From: Mortierella sp. BCC40632 | Taxonomy: Eukaryota; Mortierellomycota; Mortierellomycetes; Mortierellales; Mortierellaceae | Direction of reading: 5' to 3' | NCBI GenBank assembly: GCA_011634665.1 | Contig: WAEK01000020.1 | Span: forward strand, 1 to 55,000 | Length of the DNA: 55,000 bases | In this document: positions 1-12,957 of the stretch, piece after piece | Layout: every line of letters begins with the position of its first letter | How positions within the stretch are numbered: the first letter of the stretch is position 1 | Notes under the pieces: model-generated | What the model saw: the letters and a program-made list of their open reading frames with translations, nothing else | Told to the model about the DNA's origin: nothing | The model's database searches: none | Translations under genes and position numbers: made by a program

Positions 1-3000
1 AGGCCTGCAGCTGGTCTCACCGCCATGGTGGTCTTCTCTGCATTGTGTCACCTTGTTGGAAATGCTTCGCCATATCCTTTTCTGTTACGTCCCATTCCAT
101 TGATCTTTCCCTCCTTGGTTCCACCTTCCGTTCCCTCTATCTGCCACCTTCTCTTCCCATCGCCGACTTTGAATCCTTTTTCATCCGCCCCATCTCTTGT
201 TCTACTTCTTCCCCTGGTCTTCCTGATGTTATTCTTGGCGACCTCAATGTGCGTCTCGACTCTTTGTCTGGTCGTGGTTCTCGTGGAGGCCCTTCAGATC
301 GAGTTGAGTGTGTGTCGAGGGTCATGAGATCTGGTTGTTATTTCCTTAACCTCCCTTCTCCTGGCACCGCCAAGAATCATCACGCACTGGTCCGCTGCCG
401 TCAAGACTTCCGTTGGTCTTATGTTGATTCGTCTCCATATACCACGTCTGACCACAAGATGATGGACTGCGTCCTAGAGCTTCGTGCTCCTATGGATGTG
501 TCCCCGACTCAAGAGGCCCGCAGGTTCAACCTGAAATATCTCGTGCACGCCCGCGTTCGCTCAGACCTATGCAACAGCTTTGATGCTTGCGCTGAGGACT
601 TGCCGATTACAGTAGTCAAGTTCTTCACCGCGTTGAGGAACTGTCTACGGCTGGTGGGCTTGATGTTATTTCTTTGGTTGATCGCCAGCGCTTGGTCGAC
701 GACTTGGATGAATCTATTGTTAGTGCCATTCATGTTGCCGCCGAGGAGGTGTGTGGTTCGTATGTTCCGTCCGTGATGCGCGCTTCTGCTGATCGACTCT
801 GGGATGATATCTCAGATGCTCCTTCGTTGGCTGACGCTGTCCGTACTTTCAAACGAGCTTGCCGCACAAAGACTGTTACCCTGACGTCTCGAGATCCTTC
901 GATCACTCCTGCTGAGGATGCTGTGAACCACTTTTCTGGTGTGTTTCGGCAGACTCGCGACAGTTGCTTCCCCTCCTGTCTCACCTTATCGTGGAGTCTC
1001 ATTCACAAATGAAATCCTGTGGTCTGACGACTTTGGTCTGACGACTTTGATTCGGTTTTGGAGAAAGTATCGAGCTCATGTTGCAGGGGGAGAGGATGGT
1101 GTTCATATTCGCCTTCTTCGAGCCCTTATTGGTTCTAGTCTTCCGTTTCGGACTATTGAGTTGTTCCGGTTGTGTTGTCTACTCGGTGTGACACCTGCCT
1201 CATGGAACCGCTCGGTAATCTTCCCCATCCCCAAGGGTGAGGAGACAACTATCAACAAGTTCAGACCCATTTCACTTACTGTGATGATGCGTCGGTCCTT
1301 TGAGAGGTTGTTGATTCGGTTCTTCGAACGCTCCCCAGCGTTCCGCTTGCATTCGACTCAGGCTGGCTTTCGACGTGGGTTCTCCACGTTGACGCACGCT
1401 CTGACGGCCCTGAAGCTGCCATTCTCGGTCACCGTTGTAGGGTGTTTTACGACTTTGCTCAGGCGTATGACACTGTCCCTGTCCCCTCTTGCTTTCCAAG
1501 CTCGAGTCCAGGGGTGCTTCGACCCAGATTCTAGCTTTGGTTGATTCCCTCTTCCTGGGGACTTCTTCCAAGATCGTGGTGAATGGGCGGCAGACGAGAT
1601 CGATAGACTTGACCCGTGGTCTTTTCAAGGGTCTCTCTTGTCTCCTCTGCTGTTCGACGTCTTTATTGACGACCTTGCCTCCCTCTTGCATCAAGATACA
1701 GTGCCAAATAGCTGCCTCCCGCGATCGCTTCTGTTTGCTGACGATATCACGGCCTCGTCCGAGTTTCCGTCTGACTTACAGGTGTCGACCAACAAGCTTG
1801 CTGCCTGGTCTCTCGACAATGGCATGCAGTTGAATCTCTCCAAGTGTGGTGCTGTTGGCTTTGGCCCTCATGAACCCCTCCGATCATTCCTGGTCATGGA
1901 GAGATTCCCCGTGTTGACCGCTATACATATCTTGGATTCCCATTCGAGAAGTTAGGCATCAACTGGGAGGCTCACCTCGAGTCTACTGTTGCAAAGGCTA
2001 CCTCGACTTTGGACATTTTTGTGTTCGTCGTGGAAGTCTTTGGCCTGCTGGTCTTCGCCTTGCCTTTTATCGCACCTTTGTTCGTTCTCAAATGGACTAT
2101 GGTGCTGGCTTGGTCTATCGTTGGCTCATGAACTCGCCTGGTCGCAATGCTAGCACTCCGGCCCCGTTCCCCTTTGTCCACAAGAATGATACTTCGCGGT
2201 TCCAGTATCTCCTCCCGGTCCAGGCTGTACAAGATCGTGCACTTTGCTGGATCACAGAGCACAACATTGGACTTGTCGCCATGCACTCCATGCTGGCTAT
2301 TCCTGTTGTAACGCGTCGCTTTTCGGACTTGGCCTGTCTTTTGACTCGCCACTTCCAGAAAATGCACCACTCTAATCCTGCTGCACACATCCGTGGCCGC
2401 ATTTGGTTCACTCGTCGCCCTCACGATCGCATCTTGCCCCATGTCACTCGTCACCCGGATTATTCCCAGTGGTTGAGTGTCAAAAAAGCATCGAGTCGCG
2501 CACTTTGGACCCATTGCCGCCTGGATTGACCCATGAGAGTACAGGGTACCCTCTCCGGTTATTCCTGAGGAACAAGTTTTATGCAGACGTTGGTTCTCTG
2601 AATCTTGTCATGCCCCGCCAGTTTGTCCCAGAGATGCGAAAGCGACTTAGTGGCAGTTGCTACTTTGTCTTTTTAAATTCTCTTCGTCTCCGCAAGAATG
2701 CTATCGCTTGGAGTCTGAATCACTTTGCTGCTGGCTCAGATTGCTCCAAGTGTGAGCAGAGATTCTCTCGTCGCCATGTCAAGGAGTGCTTCGACGCTGA
2801 CCTCTGTGGATATCTTCCTCGTGGTTGTGTTGATGCGTACCAAGCTTTCCTCCACAATCCTCCTCCGGGGCTGATCTTGCACTTTAATGTGATAGATTAC
2901 CTCCTCCGCACGAAGAAGTTTTCTGCTCTTGCGACAGCCTTTGGCTATCTCGAGTTCTGGCAGAGGCCTCGTCAAAACTACAACACTGATCCCCCTCCCT

Positions 3001-3083
3001 GGCCATTCCACCCTGACGGAAGCCGACTTAGACGCTCTGACTGGTTCCCCTCCCGCATCACACACCCTACTCTTTTGACTTAG
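1..3083 (+). pseudogene. LINE copy A: ORF2 remnant (endonuclease-reverse transcriptase), cut by window edge
   Basis: This is the 3' three quarters of a non-LTR retrotransposon ORF2, starting inside the endonuclease domain. The APE-type landmarks GDLNVR (about 237-254) and the TSDHKMM motif (about 448-468) are visible. The reverse-transcriptase palm follows with a FADD box near 1733-1750 and a C-terminal CSKC...H....C zinc knuckle near 2741-2790. It ends with TAG at 3081-3083. The frame is broken many times relative to copy B, for example around 1408, 1488, 1625 and 2486, so no full protein can be made. The sequence is nearly identical to copies B and C, indicating recent origin. It is directly followed by copy B in the same orientation. 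Confidence 0.9.
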
Positions 3084-3466
3084 AATATTTTCGACTTGAC
3101 TTTTTTTTCAACATTGATTTTTTCGACTCTCCCTTCGCCATATCACTTCCATAGCCTTCCCTACTCTTAGATTGCCTTCTGGCCACACTATTAAAAGAAC
3201 TTAAAGCCTAAAAAACCCTAAAATCCCTAACTAAGCCCTAAATCCTGGCTAAACGTTGCCCCCTCCACTTTCCCACGCCAGATCCATCTATCCCCCCCCC
3301 CCTGCACTGCCACTCAAACCATAACAAAAGCCACCCGCAGTAATCACGCCATCTTTTTGGTCACTTTGACTCACCCTATTCCTTCCATTTTTTTTTTTCC
3401 GCACTCTCCCGGGATCATTTTTTTATATAATCCCCCTCCTGCCAGGTCCGTCGCATCTCCTTCATC
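3084..3466 (+). repeat. Inter-element spacer A/B: LINE 3' UTR, CCCTAA-like tract and next 5' UTR
   Basis: This 383-bp spacer joins the ORF2 stop of copy A to the ORF1 ATG of copy B. It is homologous to the 407-bp spacer at 8804-9210. The core at about 3205-3246 holds degenerate telomere-like units (AACCCTA, ATCCCTAA, AGCCCTAA). A TATA-like TATATAAT lies about 40 bp before the ATG at 3467 and may be part of an internal promoter. C and T runs fill the rest. Where copy A ends and copy B begins cannot be fixed from sequence alone. Confidence 0.75.
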
Positions 3467-5535
3467 ATGGGGACCCCCGGCACCCCCGAAGATCTCGCTG
3501 AGATCTCGGCCAAGTTTATCGGGAATCCCATCGATATTCTCCGCGCTGACTTCCTTGTAAAGGAGTATGGTCATCGATGGCCGTTTCCTTGCAAGCGTCA
3601 TGAATGCCCCGTTAACAAGTTTTCCAAAGATCAAGTCGTCTCCAAGCGTGGACTTTATGCCCGTCGCTACGCCAGAACGTGCAAACATGAGAAGATAACC
3701 GTCGAACAAGCCATCAAGTATCTTGGTACCTTCGACAATCGTGTCAACTGCACTACCTCCCCCATCACTCAGCCCCCTTCCACTATTGACAACAGTTCCC
3801 CTTCCTTTTTCTTGTCTCCTGCGCCTTCTCCTTTGACTTCTGCCTCTGCCTCCCCCCCTGCCTCTGCCTCTGCCCCTGCCATTGCCTCTATGCCTGCCCG
3901 TCTCCACAGTGTTGTTTCCTCCATCGAACAATTCACTTCTGTGGACTTGGAAGATATTTCTTCTATGTCCCAAGTGGAGAGTCCTGTTTCACCTGTTTTG
4001 CCCTCTTCTGATCTCCCTCTTGACGATATGGACGAATCTATGGATACTTTCGAGTTACCTAGTGATTTTGTATCGTCTTCTTTACCAACTTCTTCCTTTG
4101 CCCCTGTTCCCTCCACCCCCGACTCCTCCGTTCCCGAATCTGCCTTCACCTTTCCAGCTGCCCAGATCCCCCTATCGAAACCCAGCTCTGTCCAAACTCC
4201 TCCACTCATCCCTGTGACTTCTCCTACCTCTCATCCTGCTGTCAATTTTTCCACAAGCTCTCCAGACGCAGTTGCTCCCGGTGGTGGTGCGTCTGCGTTG
4301 GGTCGCAAGAGGGGCCGTCGGATCATCAATGATTCAGACTCTGATGGGTTTTCATCAAATGCTCCTGAATCGTCTTCGGCTGCTTTTTCCCGTCACTTGG
4401 CTAAGGAGGCCAGTCGTTTGGGGAAGCTTCGTAAGATTGATCCGGAACTTTGTGATGAGATTGTCCTCAATCAATCTCGACTTTCAAAAAAGTATGAGAG
4501 TCTATTAAGGCTCTTCTTGCGAAAGTTCAGAGTGAAATTGATGGCATTCGCGATGGTCCCTCCTCTTCTGTTCCCTTTCATCACCTTCCTCCCTCCGCCA
4601 AGTTTTCAGCCTTGGAGTTGAAGGTCTCCGAGTTGGCCAAAGATGTCTCAGCTTTAGCTACCCGTGTTGAGAACACTGAGTCTTCGCTTGAGAAAACTGT
4701 AGCAGTCATTGGCCGTCTGGATTCTCTTGCTGATAGACTTGAGGCAGCCACGACTGCGTCGTTGACTGCCTCTGCTGCGTTCCCTGCACTCCCTGCCTCG
4801 CCTATTCCCACTCGCCGACTTCCTGAAAAAGCTGCTGCTCCCGCTTCCGCCGCCTCTCCTTCCACCTCTCCCAACACTTCCTCCCCTCGATCTTATGCTG
4901 ATTCTCTTAGAGCAAATCTCTCAGACGAACAGCGAAAGATCATCGATTCACTTAAGCCTTCCCCTCGTCCATTCCAAGCACGCCGTCGCCCCACTCCTCC
5001 CTCCACCTCTGTCACTCGTGTCTACTTTAGTGGCATTGAGTCTTGTCCCCTTGGCCAACTCAAGGCAAAGTTCCGAGCTCTTCGTGTTCGTACCTCGGCT
5101 ATTCATAACTTTGCTTTTTTTGTTGGTCGCTCCATTCTCGAGCTCCTTGTGGAATCTTCCTATAAGGATGGCTTGATCTCTACTCTCTCCGCCTTCTCCT
5201 TCCGCCATCTCCCTACCTACGACCCATCCGTCCCTGGTGATGCAGCAGCCACCCCTGAAGTTCGCGCTCGAGTGAAGAAGGCTTATGGCGATCGTCTGAC
5301 AAAGACGGTTGGCTCTACGACCTTACCAGTTGTCCGCGAGTACTTTTTGAATTTGCTCCGCGTTGGCAATCTGCCGGTCCCTGAAGACTTGCCCGACAAG
5401 ACTGTTCCAGCTCCTCTCCCTGACTCGACTCCGGCTTCGGCTGATGCTGTTGATGAAGGTATGGACTGTGACCCTCCTGCCGTTCCCGATGCCGCTGCCG
5501 CCCCAGTTGCCGAAGACTCTGAGGAAGATCTTTAA
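3467..5535 (+). pseudogene. LINE copy B: ORF1 (gag-like RNA-binding protein), one frameshift
   Basis: ORF1 starts at the ATG at 3467 after the TATA-like spacer and ends at TAA 5533-5535. The first about 120 codons hold a conserved basic segment with Cys/His residues (CKRHEC...CKH), possibly zinc-binding. A long Ser/Pro/Ala-rich disordered linker follows. A coiled coil (about 4612-4760) and an RRM-like fold (TRVYFSGIES onward, about 5015-5170) complete the layout usual for an L1-like ORF1 protein that coats element RNA. Near 4490 an indel in an A-rich stretch switches frame relative to copy C, so the ORF is broken in two (3467-4621 and 4612-5535). The stop overlaps the ORF2 start as TAATG. Confidence 0.85.
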
Positions 5536-8500
5536 TGAATAGTAAGTTTGTTCGTATTGCCTACCTCAACTGTCGCGGCCTTCCAGCCAAAGACTTTTGA
5601 GCGTATTTGTTCTTTCATTCCTTCACAGTTCGACATCTTCATCTGCTCTGAGACTTGGTTCTTGGATCATTCCTTTTATTCTTCCCACCCACTCTTCCTT
5701 TGCTCCTCTCCCCTTCCTCCGGCCCCTGCAGCTGGTCACCGCCATGGTGGTCTTCTCTGCATTGTGTCACCCCTTGTTCGTCGCCATATATCCTTTTCTG
5801 TTACGTCCCATTCCATTGATCTTTCCCTCCTTGGTTCCACCTTCCGTTCCCTCTATCTGCCACCTTCTCTTCCCATCGCCGACTTTGAATCCTTTTTCAT
5901 CCGCCACATCTCTTGTTCTACTTCTTCCCCTGGTCTTCCTGATGTTATTCTTGGCGACCTCAATGTGCGTCTCGACTCTTTGTCTGGTCGTGGTTCTCGT
6001 GGAGGCCCTTCAGATCGAGTTGAGTGTGTGTCGAGGGTCATGAGATCTGGTTGTTATTTCCTTAACCTCCCTTCTCCTGGCACCGCCAAGAATCATCACG
6101 CACTGGTCCGCTGCCGTCAAGACTTCAGTTGGTCTTATGTTGATTCGTCTCCATATACCACGTCTGACCACAAGATGATGGACTGCGTCCTAGAGCTTCG
6201 TGCTCCTATGGATGTGTCCCCGACTCAAGAGGCCCGCAGGTTCAACCTGAAATATCTCGTGCACGCCCGCGTTCGCTCAGACCTATGCAACAGCTTTGAT
6301 GCTTGCGCTGAGGACTTTGCCGATTACAGTAGTCAAGTTCTTCACCGCGTTGAGGAACTGTCTACGGCTGGTGGGCTTGATGTTATTTCTTTGGTTGATC
6401 GCCAGCGCTTGGTCGACGACTTGGATGAATCTATTGTTAGTGCCATTCATGTTGCCGCCGAGGAGGGGTGTGTGGTTCGTATGTTTCCGTCCGTGATGCG
6501 CGCTTCTGCTGATCGACTCTGGGATGATATCTCAGATGCTCCTTCGTTGGCTGACGCTGTCCGTACTTTCAAACGAGCTTGCCGCACAAAGACTGTTACC
6601 CTGACGTCTCGAGATCCTTCGATCACTCCTGCTGAGGATGCTGTGAACCACTTTTCTGGTGTGTTTCGGCAGACTCGCGACGAGTTGCTTCCCCTCCTGT
6701 CTCACCTTATCGTGGAGTCTCATTCACAAATGAAATCCTGTGGTCTGACGACTTTGGTCTGACGACTTTGATTCGGTTTTGGAGAAAGTATCGAGCTCAT
6801 GTTGCAGGGGGAGGGGATGGTGTTCATATTCGCCTTCTTCGAGCCCTTATTGGTTCTAGTCTTCCGTTTCGGACTATTGAGTTGTTCCGGTTGTGTTGTC
6901 TACTCGGTGTGACACCTGCCTCATGGAACCGCTCGGTAATCTTCCCCATCCCCAAGGGTGAGGAGACAACTATCAACAAGTTCAGACCCATTTCACTTAC
7001 TGTGATGATGCGTCGGTCCTTTGAGAGGTTGTTGATTCGGTTCTTCGAACGCTCCCCAGCGTTCCGCTTGCATTCGACTCAGGCTGGCTTTCGACGTGGG
7101 TTCTCCACGTTGACGCACGCTCTGACGGCCCACGAAGCTGCCATTCTCGGTCACCGTTGTAGGGTGTTTTACGACTTTGCTCAGGCGTATGACACTGTCC
7201 CTGTCCCACTCTTGCTTTCCAAGCTCGAGTCCAGGGGTGCTTCGACCCAGATTCTAGCTTTGGTTGATTCCCTCTTCCTGGGGACTTCTTCCAAGATCGT
7301 GGTGAATGGGCGGCAGACGAGATCGATAGACTTGACCCGTGGTCTTTTCCAAGGGTCTCTCTTGTCTCCTCTGCTGTTCGACGTCTTTATTGACGACCTT
7401 GCCTCCCTCTTGCATCAAGATACAGTGCCAAATAGCTGCCTCCCGCGATCGCTTCTGTTTGCTGACGATATCACGGCCTCGTCCGAGTTTCCGTCTGACT
7501 TACAGGTGTCGACCAACAAGCTTGCTGCCTGGTCTCACGACAATGGCATGCAGTTGAATCTCTCCAAGTGTGGTGCTGTTGGCTTTGGCCCTCATGAACC
7601 CACTCCGATCATTCCTGGTCATGGAGAGATTCCCCGTGTTGACCGCTATACATATCTTGGATTCCCATTCGAGAAGTTAGGCATCAACTGGGAGGCTCAC
7701 CTCGAGTCTACTGTTGCAAAGGCTACCTCGACTTTGGACATTTGTGTTCGTCGTGGAAGTCTTTGGCCTGCTGGTCTTCGCCTTGCCTTTTATCGCACCT
7801 TTGTTCGTTCTCAAATGGACTATGGTGCTGGCTTGGTCTATCGTTGGCTCATGAACTCGCCTGGTCGCAATGCTAGCACTCCGGCCCCGTTCCCCTTTGT
7901 CCACAAGAATGATACTTCGCGGTTCCAGTATCTCCTCCCGGTCCAGGCTGTACAAGATCGTGCACTTTGCTGGATCACAGAGCACAACATTGGACTTGTC
8001 GCCATGCACTCCATGCTGGCTATTCCTGTTGTAACGCGTCGCTTTTCGGACTTGGCCTGTCTTTTGACTCGCCACTTCCAGAAAATGCACCACTCTAATC
8101 CTGCTGCACACATCCGTGGCCGCATTTGGTTCACTCGTCGCCCTCACGATCGCATCTTGCCCCATGTCACTCGTCACCCGGATTATTCCCAGTGGTTGAG
8201 TGTCAAAAGCATCGAGTCGCGCACTTTGGACCCATTGCCGCCTGGATTGACCCATGAGAGTACAGGGTACCCTCTCCGGTTATTCCTGAGGAACAAGTTT
8301 TATGCAGACGTTGGTTCTCTGAATCTTGTCATGCCCCGCCAGTTTGTCCCAGAGATGCGAAAGCGACTTAGTGGCAGTTGCTACTTTGTCTTTTTAAATT
8401 CTCTTCGTCTCCGCAAGAATGCTATCGCTTGGAGTCTGAATCACTTTGCTGCTGGCTCAGATTGCTCCAAGTGTGAGCAAGATTCTCTCGTCGCCATGTC

Positions 8501-8803
8501 AAGGAGTGCTTCGACGCTGACCTCTGTGGATATCTTCCTCGTGGTTGTGTTGATGCGTACCAAGCTTTCCTCCACAATCCTCCTCCGGGGCTGATCTTGC
8601 ACTTTAATGTGATAGATTACCTCCTCCGCACGAAGAAGTTTTCTGCTCTTGCGACAGCCTTTGGCTATCTCGAGTTCTGGCAGAGGCCTCGTCAAAACTA
8701 CAACACTGATCCCCCTCCCTGGCCATTCCACCCTGACGGAAGCCGACTTAGACGCTCTGACTGGTTCCCCTCCCGCATCACACACCCTACTCTTTTGACT
8801 TAG
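5535..8803 (+). pseudogene. LINE copy B: ORF2, APE endonuclease plus reverse transcriptase plus zinc knuckle
   Basis: ORF2 encodes the nicking and target-primed reverse-transcription enzyme. It opens with the ATG at 5535, inside the ORF1 stop, followed by the APE start motif YLNCRG. The endonuclease motifs GDLNVR and TSDHK lie near 5955 and 6161. The RT palm has motif A FYDFAQAYDT (about 7165-7195), GLFQGSLLSP (about 7341) and the catalytic FADD (about 7457). A zinc knuckle CSKC...H....C begins near 8464. It is the best preserved copy, with a 608-codon RT frame at 6768-8594. It is still broken by an extra T near 5597, by a shift near 6690-6762 and by a shift inside the zinc knuckle near 8480. 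TAG at 8801-8803 ends the reading frame. Confidence 0.88.
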
Positions 8804-9210
8804 AATATTTTCGACTTGACTTTTTTTTCAACATTGATTTTTTCGACTCTCCCTTCGCCATATCACTTCCATAGCCTTCCCTACTCTTAGATTGCCTTCT
8901 GGCCACACTATTAAAAGAACTTAAAGCCTAAAAACCCTAAAAAAACCCGAAAAATCCCTAAAAATCCCTAACCTAAGCCCTAAATCCTGGCTAAACAGTT
9001 TCCCCCTCCACTTTCCACTTCCAGAACCTTCTGGAACCCCTGCACTGCCACTTCATCTTCCTCAGCCACCCGCAGTAACTGCGGATTTGTCATCCACCAG
9101 TGACTCACTCTGTATCCATCCGATTTTTTTTTTTTTTTTTTTTTCTTCTCCGACTCTGGGATTTTTCTATTTAATCAACCACTCGCCAGGTCCGTCGCAT
9201 CTCCTTCATC
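8804..9210 (+). repeat. Inter-element spacer B/C with CCCTAA-like tract and poly-T
   Basis: This is the homologue of the A/B spacer, joining copy B ORF2 to copy C ORF1. The telomere-like stretch at about 8927-8990 contains CCCTAA and ATCCCTA units with variable A runs. A T run of about 20 lies near 9125-9144. The last about 30 bp before the ATG at 9211 match the A/B spacer exactly, while the middle differs more than the coding parts do. No gene is seen. Confidence 0.75.
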
Positions 9211-9952
9211 ATGGGGACCCCCGGCACCCCCGAAGATCTCGCTGCGATCTCGGCCAAGTTTATCGGGAATCCCATCGATATTCTCCGCGCTGACTTCCTT
9301 GTAAAGGAGTATGGTCATCGATGGCCGTTTCCTTGCAAGCGTCATGAATGCCCCGTTAACAAGTTTTCCAAAGATCAAGTCGTCTCCAAGCGTGGACTTT
9401 ATGCCCGTCGCTACGCCAGAACGTACAAACATGAGAAGATAACCGTCGAACAAGCCATCAAGTATCTTGGTACCTTCGACAATCGTGTCAACTGCACTAC
9501 CTCCCCCATCACTCAGCCCCCTTCCACTATTGACAACAGTTCCCCTTCCTTGTTCTTGTCTCCTGCGCCTTCTCCTTTGACTTCTGCCTCTGCCTCCACC
9601 CCTGCCTCTGCCTCTGCCCCTGCCATTGCCTCTATGCCTGCCCGTCTCCACAGTGTTGTTTCCTCCATCGAACAATTCACTTCTGTGGACTTGGAAGATA
9701 TTTCTTCTATGTCCCAAGTGGAGAGTCCTGTTTCACCTGTTTTGCCCTCTTCTGATCTCCCTCTTGACGATATGGACGAATCTATGGATACTTTCGAGTT
9801 ACCTAGTGATTTTGTATCGTCTTCTTTACCAACTTCTTCTTTTGCCCCTGTTCCCTCCACCCCCGACTCCTCCGTTCCCGAATCTGCCTTCACCTTTCCA
9901 GCTGCCCAGATCCCCCTATCGAAACCTAGCTCTGTCCAAACTCCTCCACTCA
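9211..9952 (+). pseudogene. LINE copy C: 5' part of ORF1, cut by Helitron
   Basis: This is the ORF1 start of a third LINE copy, matching copy B 3467-4208. The frame is open from the ATG at 9211 through the Cys/His-containing basic domain and the Ser/Pro linker. One Cys of the N-terminal cluster is replaced by Tyr (ARTYKH). At 9952/9953 the match to copy B stops and the Helitron begins. The match resumes at 24594 with no base lost or duplicated, which fixes both Helitron ends. Confidence 0.9.
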
Positions 9953-9984
9953 TCTATATAATGACGCACGTAACTGACACAGCC

Positions 9985-11177
9985 TAAAAAGGTATCGATG
10001 CCCAAATAAGGAAAATCTCTTAAGATGCCCCTTCTGAATCGACCCCATGTCCTCATCAAAGTGAATGACCAAATGCTCCTTTGAAAATGAATCACTTTCA
10101 TCCATTAAAAGGTCGTTTTTCATTCATGAACCCTCGAGAAAAACTCGAAAATAGAATCCTATCCTTATTGCATAGGGCGTAGATGTGTAGACTTTTTTTT
10201 TTATCATTTATTGAACATCCCAAAGAAGGTATCACAGACTTACAAAGAGTTCCTTCACCGAGTAGTCGGGTCCTCTCAAACATCTCTAATCTGATTGCTC
10301 AGAAACCTACTAAAGAACCATAAGCAAGGCTCACCTCTCCCTTGCCCTGGACTCATGTACGCTGGCATCGTTTCTTGAGAAAAGACCAGCTTATCTCATT
10401 CTGTAGATTATGTTCTTGCTCCTCTCAGCAAAGAGGGCCATGCATCGCATGCCATCATAGCCTTGCAAAACACAAAAAGGTCGAGAGGATCTGTCTAAAT
10501 GAGGAAACTCCAGTCCATGTGCGTCAGAAATCTTCCCACGAGCAGTCTTCTGGCTGAGCACAGAATGCACTGTATTCTGTGACAGGTCATGGTACACCAT
10601 GTGAGGTATGCCCTTTTTTTTTTTTTTTTTTTTTTTTTATAGCACTCCTTTCCCTTCCTTGACCGCACTCCACCTTTCTTTCTTTCTTCCATCCTCCAGC
10701 TCTAAACTGCCCCTCCTCCTCTTTCTTATCCTCTCCTGCTTCCCTCCCTCCTCCTCCTCTCAACAACCTACCCTCATTCCCACAGCCGTCCCTCGCCATC
10801 CTCATTCACCTTAGCATTATACATTCCAGCATTGATCGCCATCCATCGTTTCAGCAAAGGCCTAATTACTTTTCCTCTTTCCCGTAGTCGCCAGCAACCA
10901 TACCCGTAAGAACCTACTGTACACGATGTTTGTCTCTCTGTGTTTCCTTTCGTCTCTACTCTTTTTTTATCCTCATGCGTTCACTGTCTTGAGCCAAGCT
11001 TCTTTTCTTTTTGTTTTTCTTTTATTCAAGAAATAGAAAAAGCACCAGCTATTCTTCCTGCGCATTGATAACAGAAATAAGGCAAGTGCATATGAGAGAG
11101 AGAGGCATCTAGGAGACCCAAGAGGTGTATGGTCTCCATTTCATTATCAACTGAACCATTTTGACCGTAGTTCATTT
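9985..11177. other. Helitron non-coding 5' region
   Basis: No convincing gene is present. The stretch contains a T run (about 10191-10203), a longer T run (about 10613-10639) followed by CT-rich DNA to about 10770, and otherwise unremarkable sequence. Short ORFs here are translations of the T/A and CT-rich tracts. Confidence 0.6.
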
Positions 11178-11329
11178 CAACGTCCTCCTTGCGTGTGCTT
11201 ACCACTGACCTCGATAAGTTTGCTTTCTTTGCTTCTATTTTATTGCAGGAAGCGCATGCATATGGCCCCTCAAAGGTACAGTCGTGGGAAGGTTTTTTTT
11301 TTTTTTTTTTTTTGGTAGAGATGTATGTA

Positions 11330-12957
11330 CAGTTGGCGCCAAAATGGTTTCAATGTTTTCAGAAATTTCGCTTTTTCTAATTTTCTCGTTTATTCTTTTT
11401 CTTTTCTCTTTCATATTCAATTCTAATAGAAATGAAAGTCTTATCAATGGTGGACCCGAGAAATAAGAAAGCGGGCCTTTATCACTTCACATGAGCGAGC
11501 TATGCCGCCTCCAATGTTGTCGTCTCATAGAAACCATTTTGCCACTAGTCCGGGAAAATTCTTCAATACCTCGTATTCCCCCCTTTCGCTTTCAACACGG
11601 CCTCTACTCTTCGTGGCATCGACTCATAGAGCTTGTCAATCATATCCTGTGGTATCAGCTCCCATTCCTCCAGCACCATATCCCACAATTCATGAACACT
11701 CGTAGGCCGCTTCTCTCGTTGACCAATCTGAACCTTCAGCTTGTCCCAAACATGCTCGATTGGATTTAAATCTGCTGATTGTGCAGGCCATCGAAGAACC
11801 TCAATATCCTGATCCTCCAGGTACTTGGTTGTTGCTTTGGCTTTGTGTTTGGGGTCGTTGTCGTGCTGAAAAATGAAGTCATTTTTTCCGAGATCATAAT
11901 ACTCGAGACTTTCTTTCAATGTTGTGTCGAGAATATTGATGTAATCCTCCTTTTTCATAGTTCCTTCATAGATCTGACAGCCATAGCCAAGTCCCTTGGA
12001 CGTCATACAGCCCCAGAACATCAAGGATCCACCTCCATGCTTGACAGTAGGTTGAAGATGAAATGGTTGAACCGGATCGCCTGGCTTAGCCCAGTAATAT
12101 TGTATCCCGTCCGAGTTCCAGATGTTTATCTTTGTTTCATCTGAGAATACCACTCGCTTCCAGTCATCGATGGTCCAATTTTTATGACCTCTTGCCCACT
12201 CCAACCGCGCTTGCTTGTGTCGCTTACTAAGGAAAGGCTTTTTGACTTTTTCTTCGCTTGAAAGCCGATCTCCCTGAGGTTGCGAAGGACTGATCTGTAC
12301 GAGATAACTGTCCCTTCACCATTGAGGCTCTTGTGGACCTGCTTGCCAGTCTTCAACATGCCGGAAAGTAACTTTCTGTTGAGATCATTCTTGGAGCGAG
12401 CCGAGAGAATTCTTGGTCTTCCTGTTGGTTGCCTTTGTAGAGTAGGTAAATGCTTGGTTCGGATCCTTGAAACAGAAGCAGGGCTGACTGATAATCGTCT
12501 AGCGACATTCTTGACGGAGTAGCCTGCTTTTAGCTGGCTTATGATAGAGTTTTGAGTGTCTTCTTTCGTTTTTTTCATGATGGAGGAATATCGACCATTT
12601 TCGAGCGATTGCACCCGTATTTTATATCAAACTTGTCAAGATCTATTCATCTTCTTTTAATCTCTCTGACTGACTGTAGATATAAGACAAACGATTGTGA
12701 AAAAAGAGATGAAATAGCAATAAATATAAATGGCGTGCCCAAGTGGCGAAATGGTTCCAATATCTAGCTTCAACAATTTACCTCATAGCACGCCTTTCTG
12801 ACAACATATTGAAAATCTGTTTACACTGTCGTGAACAAGGCATTCTGGGTATTGTTTTCAATCTAAGCAACAAGGTGCATTTACATATTCTCGATGGGTA
12901 GAAAATTGCTAAAATATGAAAATTTGAGAATTATTGAAACCATTTTGGCGCCCACTG
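11330..12957 (-). mobile_element. Tc1/mariner element, copy 1
   Basis: The 1628-bp element has terminal inverted repeats beginning CAGTTGGCGCCAAAATGG at the left and CAGTGGGCGCC (read inward) at the right. It is flanked by TA dinucleotides (11328-11329 and 12958-12959), the Tc1/mariner target duplication. An inner copy of the repeat core, in opposite orientation, lies about 190-200 bp inside each end (about 11528-11545 and 12743-12761). It is nested in the Helitron and encodes a transposase on the minus strand. Confidence 0.93.
11563..12578 (-). pseudogene. Tc1 transposase copy 1 (DD34E), one frameshift
   Basis: The N-terminal half has a helix-turn-helix domain (KAGYSVKNVARRLSVSPAS). The catalytic half has FSDET, the second Asp in HDNDPKH and the Glu in NPIEHVW, with 34 residues between the last two, i.e. 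DD34E. The start is the ATG at 12578; an in-frame upstream ATG at 12614 would add 12 residues. A missing A in the AAGAAAAAGTC run near 12252 shifts frame between the DNA-binding and catalytic halves, where copy 2 has one more A. The catalytic half is otherwise intact to the stop at 11563-11565, making this the least damaged of the three copies. Confidence 0.88.

Noticed and set aside
3200..3250. CCCTAA tract as a true internal telomere
   Set aside because: Units are irregular with A insertions and occur at the same element position in both spacers, so they belong to the LINE ends; a real telomere array would be long and exact.
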